Assembly (NCBI GenBank): GCA_030998015.1
Contig: JARWMV010000019.1
Location: 62,001 to 126,000, forward strand
Source of the DNA: Ceratorhiza oryzae-sativae
Taxonomy: Eukaryota; Basidiomycota; Agaricomycetes; Cantharellales; Ceratobasidiaceae
Direction: 5' to 3'
Length of the DNA stretch: 64,000 bases
In this document: in pieces, positions 55,214 through 64,000 of the stretch
Position numbering within the stretch: the first letter of the stretch is position 1
How the letters are laid out: every line of letters starts with the position of its first letter
Program-made: the position numbers and the translations under genes
Notes under the pieces: model-generated
The model's database searches: none
Seen by the model: the letters and a program-made list of their open reading frames with translations, nothing else
Told to the model about the DNA's origin: nothing

Positions 55214-56521
55214 TGTTATGGATCACTAACATTTTCTATTATTTTAGTCTGCTCTGCCAACCTCAAGCAATGCCTCTGTAATTAAATTGTGAAATACTCG
55301 AATTTGTATGCGCTCTGAATTGTACTATTTTGCATTATATTAAATAGTACAAATTTCCCGCTCTCCAACACATATTTTATTAAGTTTTTACAATAAGATC
55401 TCAGAGAGATACAGAGGTTGTGATATTTCCTCTTATCAGGAGATATTGATTACAACATCGCACCGCTCATATCTTGGCAACCGCTTACGCTATCAAAGCG
55501 ATCTTGTGCTCTATCGATAGCTAATCTTCGGCGGTATCTGCTGCCCGAAGATCGTCGCGATCCACCAGATCCTTGCACCGGAATGGCCCAAAGATCATTA
55601 GAATCTTACTGGACCATCAAACAAGATCTAATGACTCCAGTGAGTCAGGAGAGCTTCTCAAATTGATCCAGAAGCTTCTCTGACTCACTTTATGACTCAC
55701 TGAGATGTAGCCTCCATTCATTGCATGTATATACTATGATAATATCATCTACAAGCCAATAGCAGGTCTCAGATGCATCAATGCCTTCAATCCACACCCT
55801 GTCTTTACTCTTTTATCCTATACTGGGCTAGGGTGTACCCCAAGTATAGCAGTACCCTCTTTTGATGATCGCACTGGCATGCATGTATCTATTTGGCTCT
55901 GGAATGCCCTCCTCAGGGTATAAAAGGACCTCCTCTGAGGCCCTTCCAGACCACCTCCCTCCTCTACTCAACCCAGACCAGTTATTGGTTTCTTTTTCTC
56001 TTTCTATTTTTCTTGTCTGTGTGTGATTTCTTATATAACTAGTACTGAGGAATAAAGTACCATATTAGTTATATACTGTCTGAGTCATTGTATCTTATAT
56101 ACAGAGATATATAAGGATACAATATTGCCTGATTGAGCGTGACATTAAGTACCAGCTATTAGAGGAAATCTAAGTACCTGTAGCTGAGGAAGTACATGCA
56201 TTAGGCAGCCCACCATCTATCCTATAAGCTATTGCTTAAGCCTAGTATTAAGATTAGTATCAGTTAGTCCAAGCAACTAGGGCTGAACTACATTTAAGAT
56301 ATCTAAGGGAACCTGAGCATAGTAGTCTTGCTCTTTATACCTATAAATTAGTGAGTTTACACTGTGAAAGATTAAGACTACCTTGAGTGTCACTTGATTG
56401 CATTGCAACTACTTTGAGCCTTCTTACTCTAGTCTAAGAAGTATTGAGTATGATTAGTGTATACTGACAAATCTACATTTGCTTAAGCTCTAGATATTCA
56501 AGTGTACCCTGACCCATAACA
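55214..56521 (+). mobile_element. 1.3-kb family solo LTR (copy E)
   Basis: TGTTATGGATC to CCCATAACA, 1308 bp, with perfect GTGGT duplications (55209-55213 and 56522-56526) inside G2-a. TATAAAA at 55919-55925 and AATAAA at 56051-56056 define promoter and polyadenylation, and thus plus orientation for the family. Confidence 0.9.
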
Positions 56522-56809
56522 GTGGTTACCCTGAACTTGCTCCAGCATTTCTCTCCATTGTTACTTGGAGTGAGGAGCAAGTTGTCATGTGATCTTGGTG
56601 CTTATGGCAGGATCATGTGACCTCAGTGCTTACCCCTCAGACCTTGTGTGGCTCTATAAGATTTGGAGCTGCACAAACTTAAGATAAACAATTACCTAAC
56701 CCATAGTACTGTATATAACCTGTACCTACTGCAGATTGTGCATAAATAATACATCTGCAGCCACTGCAGCCACAGATGTATATAAGAAGGATAAAGCAAG
56801 ACTGGACAC

Positions 56810-57478
56810 TGTTGTGACCCTCTGGATGCTTCCTTGCAAAGCACTTAAGTAGTGGCTGTGTTGACAGTTTGGTGCTATGTGGTATGTATTGAGTGTTCTA
56901 GTTACAGTGTTTGCTATGGTCTATGGTGGTTGACAAGATAAAGCAAGCTGAGGCATCCAGTCTTCCTTTATCCTTCTTATATATGCCTGTGGCTGCAGTG
57001 GCTGCAGATGTATTATCTAAGCACAATCCACAGTAGGTGCAGGTTATGTACAGTACTATGGGTTAGGTAATTGTTTGTCTTAAGTTTGTGCAGCTCTGAA
57101 TCTTATAGAGCTGCACAAGGTCCAAGGGGTAGGCACTGAGGTCACATGATTCTGCCATAAGCGCCAAGATCATATGACAACTTGCTCCTTGCTCCAAGTA
57201 ACAATGGAGAGAAATGCTGGAGCGAGTTCAGGGTAACCACCATAAGTGCTGAGGTCATGTGATCCTGCTTTAAGTGCCAAGATCATGTGACAACTTGCTC
57301 CTTGCTCCAAGTAACAATGGAGAGAAATGCTGGAGTGAGTTCAGGGTAACCACTGTAAGCGCCAGTTAAGCACTGAGATCATCTGACCTTGTTTATGGCT
57401 TGTTCCGCTTAGGAAAAATGCCATAAATCCATAAAAATGTTTGGTTATTCTGTTATGTCTGTTTGACAGGTCATAACA
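56810..57478 (-). mobile_element. Chromovirus solo LTR G2-b, inverted inside G2-a
   Basis: TGTTGTGACC to GGTCATAACA, 669 bp (two tandem units). Flanks are GACAC (56805-56809) and GATGC (57479-57483). The same site in the sister LTR at 58046-58714 reads GACGC, so the duplication has decayed differently on each side. Confidence 0.8.
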
Positions 57479-58045
57479 GATGCCTCAGCTTGCTTTATCT
57501 TGTCAACCACCATAGACCATAGCAAAACTGTAACTAGAACCTCAATACATACCACATAACATCAAACTGTCAACACAGCCACTACTTAAGTTCTTTGCAA
57601 GGAAGCATCCAGAGGGTCACAACATGAAGCACCAGGATCACAGTGGAAAGAGCTTAGTAGCTAAGGACAACTGTTCAAAGAGCAAGGTGTTATTGGATGT
57701 GTTCTTCCTGCCACCACCTGCCCCCCCCCCCAACCTACCCTGCTCTATGCTCCCCAAACCAGCCACCAACCTCCCAGAGCTGATGATAGACAATCTTCAA
57801 TCAGCAATACTGGATATGAAACCCTATAAGGCTCCTGGGCAAGACAGCATCCCAGCTTGTGCATACATTGAAGGAGTCAACATTCTGGCACTGTACTTGC
57901 TCAGGATATTCAGTGTGTCTCTGAAAGAATGGCTCAACCCCACAGACTGGAGACACTCACATATGGTGGCCCTATGCAAGCCAGGAAAACCAGACTACTC
58001 CATTGCCAAAGCATACAGGCCCATTGCACTGCTCAGTGTCATGGG

Positions 58046-58714
58046 TGTCATGACCCTCTGGAGGCTCCCTTGTGAAGCACTTAAGTAGTGGCTGTGTTGA
58101 CGGTTTGGTGCTATGCAGTATGTATTGAGTGTTCTAGTTACAGTGTTTGCTATGGTCTATGGTGGTTGATGAGATAAAGCAAGCTGAGGCGTCCTGTCTT
58201 GCTTTATCCCTCTTATATATGCCTGTGGCTGCAGTGGCTGCAGACGTATTATCTAAACACACTCCGCAGTAGGTGTAGGTTATGTACAGTACTATGCGTT
58301 AGGTAATTGTTTGTCTTAAGTTTGTGCAGCTCCGAATCTTATAGAGCCGCGTGAGGTCCGAGGGGTAGGCGCTGAGGTCACGTGATCCTGCCATAAGCGC
58401 CAAGATCACATGACAACTTGCTCCTTGCTCCAAGTAACAATGGAGAGAAATGCTGGAGCGAGTTCAGGGTAACCACCATAAGTGCTGAGGTCATGTGATC
58501 CTGCTGTAAGCACTGAGATCACGTGACAACTTGCTCCTTGCTCCAAGTAACAATGGAGAGAAATGCTGGAGCGAGTTCAGGGTAACCACCGTAAGTGCTG
58601 GCTAAGCGCCAAGGTCATCTGACCTTGTTTATGGCTTGTTCCGCTTAGGAAAAATGCCATAAATCTGCAAAAATATTTGGTTGTTTTGTTATGTCCGTTT
58701 GATGGGTCATAACA
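58046..58714 (-). mobile_element. Chromovirus solo LTR G2-c
   Basis: TGTCATGACC to GGTCATAACA, 669 bp (two tandem units), with perfect ATGGG duplications (58041-58045 and 58715-58719). It interrupts the LINE2 RT between SVMG and KILC. It keeps many CpGs, so it is one of the younger insertions in an otherwise CpG-poor stretch. Confidence 0.9.
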
Positions 58715-59880
58715 ATGGGCAAGATCCTCTGCTCCTGCATTGCCAACAGACTCAATACACTAGCTGAGCACAACCACTGGCTCCCAGCACACCACTTTGG
58801 GGGCTGCCCTGGGAGAACAACTACAGATGTGCCGCACCTACTGGTTAAGAGGGTTAAGGATGCCTGGGCTAGAGGCAAAGTTGCTTCAGCATTATTCCTG
58901 GATGTCAAGGGGGCATTCACACATGCAAACCACTACCAGCTAGCAAATAACATGAAGTTGCTCAGCATACCTAGGGTCTACATTAGCTGGATGTTAACTA
59001 AGCTTGAGGGCCAGACTACCTGCCTGGTGTTTGACAACTATGAGTCTGAAGCTATGCCTATCAAGAACAGGATAGACCAGGGATGCCCACTCTCAGTGAT
59101 CTTTTACCTTCTGTACAACTCACCCCTTTTCTGCACAGCCTGAGCTAGCCAAAGGAACTATGCATAGCTTATATCAATGACACCAGCTTCCTAGTCACAG
59201 GTAAATCTGCAGAGGACAACAACGCCCAGTTGAAACACATGATGACAAGGAAAGGGGGTATGCTAGACTGGTCTTGCACTCATAACTCTATGTTCAAACT
59301 AGACAAGACAGGGCTTGTACACTTCTCAAGGAAGCCTAAGCTGTCATGCCCCAACCTAATCATCAGAGGCCAGGTAATCAAACCACCCAAATTCCACACT
59401 CTCCTAGGTGTGATACTCAACCAAGGACTTAGGTTTAACAAACAGTGTAACAAGGTGCTTGCTAAAGGGCTGGTGTGGATCTCCCAGCTTGGGAGAATAG
59501 CTTGCATGTTGGTCAGAGCCCCCCCTCACATCACCTGCAAAATGTACCTCAGTATTGCTGTCCCCTGATTCATGTATGCAGCAGATGTCTGGTTCACCCC
59601 TATAGAACCCCACAAAGGCAACTGTAGTAGATCCAAAGGCTCAATGGGCTTTGCTAATAAACTTGCCATTGTACAATCAACCATGGCAAGATCTATACTG
59701 GGGGCACTCAAATCTACACCAATTACCCACCTTGACACCTTTGCCTCCCTCTTGCCTATCAGATACCTGCTCAACAAAACATGCCACAGGTCCACCATCT
59801 GCCTGCTACTGTTCCAGATGAACATCTGCTATGCAAAGATGTCACACATGTACTCTGAGTCAGTCATAAGCATCACATAT

Positions 59881-61184
59881 TGTTATGGATTACTAACATT
59901 TTCTATTATTTTAGTCTGCTCTGCCAACCTCTAGTGATGCCTCTGTAATTAATTTGTGAATTACTTGAATTTGTATGTGCCTCAATTGTACTATTTTGCA
60001 TTACATTAAATAGTACAAATTTCCCACTCTCCAACGCATATTTTATTAAGTTTTTATGATAAGATTTCAGAGAGATACAGAGGTTACTATATTTCCTCTT
60101 ATCAGGAGAAATTGATTACAACATTGCACCACTCATATCTCAGCAACCGCTTACACTCTCAAAGCGATCTTATGCTCTATCGATAGCTAATCTTTGGCAG
60201 TATCTGCTGCCTGAAGATTGTCATGATCCACCAGATCCTTGCACCAGAATGGCCCAAAGATCATTAGAATCTTACTGGACCATCAATCAAGATCTAATGA
60301 CTCCAGTGAGTCAGGAGAGCCTTCCTAATTGATCCAGAAGCTTCTCTGACTCACTTTATGACTCACTGAGATATAGCCTCTGTTCATTACATGTATATAC
60401 TATGATAATATCATCTACAAGCCAATAGCAGGTCTCAGATGCATCATTGCCTTTGATCCACACCCTGTCTTTACTCTCTTATCCTATACTAGGCTAGGGT
60501 GTACCCCAAGTATAGCAGTACCCTCTTTTGATGATTGCACTGGCATGCATGCATCTATTTGGCTCTGGAATGCCCTCCTCGGGGTATAAAAGGACCTCCT
60601 CTGAGGCCCTTCCAGACCACCCTCCTCTTACTCAACCCAGACCAGTTATTGGTTTCTTTTCTCTTTCTATTTCTCTTGTCTGTGTGTGATTTCTTATATA
60701 ACTAGTACTGAGGAATAAAGTACCATACTAGTTATATACTGTCTGATTCATTGTATCTTATATACAGAGATATATAAGGATACAATATTTCCTGATTGAG
60801 GATGACATTAAGTACCAGCTATTAGAGGAAATCTAAGTACCTGTAGCTGAGGAAGTACACACATTAGGCAGCCCACCATCTATCCTATAAACTATCACTT
60901 AAGCCTAGTATTAAGATTAGTATCAGTTAGTCCAAGCAACTAGGGCTGAACTACATTTAAGATATCTAAGGGAACCTGAGCATAGTAGTCTTGCTCTTTA
61001 TACCTATAAATTAGTGAGTTTACACTGTGAAAGATTAAGACTACCTTGAGTGTTACTTGATTGCATTGCAACTACTTTGAGCCTTCTTACTCTAGTCTAA
61101 GAAGTATTGAGTATGATTAGTGTATACTGACAAATCTACATTTGCTTAAGCTCTAGATATCCAAGTGTACCCTGACCCATAACA
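59881..61184 (+). mobile_element. 1.3-kb family solo LTR (copy C)
   Basis: TGTTATGGATT to CCCATAACA, 1304 bp, with perfect CATAT duplications (59876-59880 and 61185-61189). It lies between RT and RNase H of LINE2. Confidence 0.9.
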
Positions 61185-62469
61185 CATATCCCTGCTCCAC
61201 AACCTGCTCTGATATGCCAAGCAATACCCACATGAACTGGAATAATGGATGTTCTGCAACTGTGTGCTACCCCTGCTCACTGTACCAGCACACCTATTCC
61301 TGAGCCAGTCTTCAGCACTTTGGGAAGCCAGAACCAAGCAAGTCAGTATGAAGGCATATGCAGATGGAGCCAGTGGAAAATTCAGCATAGGAGCTGGGGC
61401 AATCTTGCAAATAGCAGAGAGAACTAGGGTGTGGACTGGGGCTAGACTTGGCAAGCAGAATCAGGCTATGATTCTAGAGGTGGAACTGGCTGGTATTTGG
61501 CTTGCTCTCTTTCTCATTCACAGGCTGCACTACATTGAAGATGCTATAGTATACTTGGACTCACAAATAGCCATTGCCTGCATCAAATAGCTCACAACAG
61601 GTGCTCCCAAGTCCTTACTCTGCCCCATCTGTAAACTCATAACAACAATCAGAGACAGGCAAGACTGCATTAACCTCAGCCTCAAATGGTGCCCAGCCCA
61701 TCAAGACATTGTTGGAAACCTACTAGCAGACAAAGAGGCAAGACTAGCTGCCAAAGGTGAGGTGTACCCTCAGGACCTAATTCTGAGTGGCCTAGTCTCC
61801 TATCACAGGGTGGTCACAAGGCACCTGGTCAAAAAGGTGACTAAATTTGAGAACAGGGAATTCATGCATAGCAATTGGAAACACTCTGAGGCAGGTGAAA
61901 AATTACTCAAAAGATACTTGCACATCAACCCCTGTGAATTCCTTAGCAACTCTTTGCACCTAAACAGGTCCCAAGTCACCCTGCTCTTCCACCTACTCAC
62001 AGGCCATGTCCAACTCCAGGCCCACCTCCACATCCTCTGCCTTGTCAATTCACCAGCCTGCCCAGCCTGTGGCAAAGCTAGGGAAACAGTCGCACACTTC
62101 CTGTTACATTGTCCAAAATTTATGGCCCTATGGTGGTGTGTTCTGATCTCCTGTGGAAGGGATTTTATTTTGCTTTCACATCTTTTCTCATCTTGTTCTG
62201 GTCTTAATGTGCTTCTGGAATATGTCCAGCACACTAAATGTCTCACTAACTATCTCCATTATCCTGTAGCTTTTCCCCTCTCTTAGTTATAGTCACTTTA
62301 GAGTAGTGGCTGTAACTAGTACCAAGTCATATAGTCACATAGTGTTGTGTGCTCAGTGACAGTAGTATTTTGCTTCTTTCTCCTATTTCTCTTTCCCTCC
62401 ATCTCTTGTTTGTAGGAGTTGCACAATGAGGCCTGGCCTTTGAACAGCTATAATATACATGATGGAAAA

Positions 62470-63022
62470 AAAAGGCACCAAATACCCTGGCTACAATGAT
62501 CTAGTTTTTGGTGCACCCAAACACTACCAGGTTATCAAGTGTAATCTGCGGTGGATGGTTGCTGCATATATCAGTGCTGCTACTGGTGTTGATGCTTGTA
62601 CAGTGCACTGGAAGGTTGCTGAGCAATCCTTCATAACATGGGGTTGGATGCAGCAATGTGAAGGTGAGTGTGGTCACAATCTAGTTTGAGTGTATAATGT
62701 CTCAAGGGATGACAAGCTCTCATGCAAAGCATCCTAGGTCAAAGTCAGTCTTTCTTTTTCTCTCTTGCAATGTTGATGTTGACCCAGTTACCTACAGTAT
62801 TCAACTTGTCTCAGTCACTGGCACTGGGATCACAGTGGTGTGCAACCTGCTGTCAATCTGGTTGACAGCTATGGGCAAGTGGAACAGTTTATAGTTATTG
62901 ACCTTGATCTTTTGCAGAAAAGATGTGAGAGCAGCAACATTGACCCCCCTACCCAGCTGATTGTTATTGCTGTGTCACAACCTCTGAAAGCAGTTGTTGG
63001 ACTTGCTTTACAAGTGGCTAAT
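62470..63022 (+). pseudogene. Relic of a multicopy fungal gene, cut by LTR copy F
   Basis: Coding-like blocks: WKVAEQSFITWGWMQQCEG (about 62600-62665), a probable intron, then YGQVEQFIVIDLDLLQKR and LIVIAVSQPLKAVVGLALQ (62868-63020). The pattern, 'W.v..~SF.TWG~m' followed by 'YG~v~hf...', recurs in transposon-associated Agaricomycete genes of unknown function. Frames do not join cleanly. The right side is lost behind copy F. Confidence 0.4.
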
Positions 63023-64000
63023 TGTTATGGGTCAGGGTACACTTGAATATCTAGAGCTTAAGCAAATGTAGATTTGTCAGTATACACTAATCATACTCAA
63101 TACTTCTTAGACTAGAGTAAGAAGGCTCAAAGTAGTTGCAATGCAATCAAGTAACACTCAAGGTAGTCTTAATCTTTCACAGTGTAAACTCACTAATTTA
63201 TAGGTATAAAGAGCAAGACTACTATGCTCAGGTTCCCTTAGATATCTTAAATGTAGTTCAGCCCTAGTTGCTTGGACTAACTGATACTAATCTTAATGCT
63301 AGACTTAAGTGATAGCTTATAGGATAGATGGTGGGCTGCCTAATGTGTGTACTTCCTCAGCTACAGGTACTTAGGTTTCCTCTAATAGCTGGTACTTAAT
63401 GTCATCCTCAATCAGGAAATATTGTATCCTTATATATCTCTGTATATAAGATACAATGACTCAGAGAGTATATAACTAATATGGTACTTTATTCCTCAGT
63501 ACTAGTTATATAAGAAATCACACACAGACAAGAGAAATAGAAGGAGAAAAAGAAACCAATAACTGGTCTGGGTTGAGTAGAGGAGGGAAGGTGGCCTGGA
63601 AGGGCCTCAGAGGAGGTCCTTTTATACCCTGAGGAGGGCATTCCAGAGCCAAATAGATGCATGCATGCCAGTGCAATCATCAAAAGAGGGTACTGCTATA
63701 CTTGGGGTACACCCTAGCCTAGTATAGGATAAGAGAGTAAAGACAGGGTGTGGATCAAAGGCAATGATGCATCTGAGACCTGCTATTGGCTTGTAGATGA
63801 TATTATCATAGTATATACATGCAATGAATGGAGGCTACATCTCAATGAGTCATAAAGTGAGTCAGAGAAGCTTCTGGATCAATTAGGAAGGCTCTCCTGA
63901 CTCACTGGAGTCATTAGATCTTGATTGATGGTCCAGTAAGATTCTAATGATCTTTGGGCCATTCCGGCGCCAGGATCCGGAGGATCGCGACGCTCTTCGG
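63023..64000 (-). mobile_element. 1.3-kb family LTR (copy F), runs off the window
   Basis: Starts TGTTATGGGTC and matches copies A and D for 978 bp to the window edge. The left flank is CTAAT; the right end is not seen. CpGs reappear near 63960-64000 (GGATCGCGACGC). Confidence 0.85.

Larger units (their letters stand above)
55084..57624 (+). mobile_element. Chromovirus solo LTR G2-a, carrying two nested LTRs
   Basis: TGTTATGACC at 55084 to GGTCACAACA at 57624, with perfect TGAAG duplications (55079-55083 and 57625-57629) in LINE2. Two later insertions (55214-56521 and 56810-57478) split it. Without them it is about 554 bp, which equals the full LTR minus two tandem units. It is heavily CpG-decayed. 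Confidence 0.85.
57625..62469 (+). pseudogene. LINE2 ORF2: reverse transcriptase and RNase H, split by two LTRs
   Basis: Segments are 57625-58045, 58715-59880 and 61185-62469. The RT starts with YKAPGQDSIP and AKAYRPIALLSVMG, continues after the LTR with HHFGGCPGRTT, LFLDVKGAFTHA and RIDQGCPLSVIFYLLYNSP, then has AYINDTSFL near 59170 where a YIDD motif is expected (an Asp-to-Asn change). RNase H follows: AYADGASGKFSIGAG (about 61350), YLDSQIAIA, and WCPAHQDIVGNLLADKEA (about 61690-61740). A C-terminal zinc motif reads CPACGKARETVAHFLLHC (about 62060-62110). Stops occur near 59143, 59568 and 61590. The 3' end is likely at the A8 run near 62469. Confidence 0.75.

Overview
The window reads as a basidiomycete (Agaricomycete) genome, most likely Rhizoctonia or a close relative. 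That is an inference from content: introns of about 50 nt with GT..AG ends, Plavaka-type transposases, a chromodomain Ty3/gypsy element, Tad-like LINEs with an RNase H domain, a DUF6532 gene and a NACHT-WD40 receptor gene. It is a transposon-dense accessory region; only about 32.3-43.4 kb looks like ordinary host sequence.

Layout. 0.2-2.3 kb: a multi-exon transposase-like gene split by a 241-bp solo LTR. 2.5-3.2 kb: LINE relic. 3.9-8.1 kb (minus): a spliced DUF6532 gene, CpG-depleted and split by a 1.3-kb solo LTR. 8.6-11.8 kb (plus): decayed Plavaka transposase. 12.3-14.9 kb: a repeat called Z here, plus relics. 14.9-17.6 kb: two facing copies of the 1.3-kb LTR, one holding another LTR. 17.6-32.25 kb (minus): a LINE (LINE1) split by a 9.84-kb Ty3/gypsy chromovirus at 21.05-30.89 kb. 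33.5-40.1 kb: two small hypothetical genes and a 10-exon NACHT-WD40 gene with eight near-identical WD40 units and one frameshift. 43.5-53.6 kb: a second Z copy split by an 8.6-kb two-gene DNA transposon with a perfect 5-bp target duplication. 53.6-64 kb: a second LINE (LINE2) interrupted by nested solo LTRs.

Most notable: the chromovirus carries, between pol and its 3' LTR, an open 428-codon reading frame with every hallmark of a CRESS-DNA replication initiator (HUH endonuclease plus superfamily 3 helicase). A small spliced cysteine-rich ORF diverges from it. The spacer between them holds two perfect 61-bp repeats, and a tRNA-like hairpin lies downstream. The pol gene has at least five disabling lesions, while these extra ORFs have none. 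This looks like a virus- or plasmid-derived replication module captured by a retrotransposon.

Two processes dominate: nested insertion followed by LTR-LTR recombination (almost every LTR is solo), and CpG loss that makes old copies nearly CpG-free while young copies keep CpG. Copy pairs in the window show this directly.
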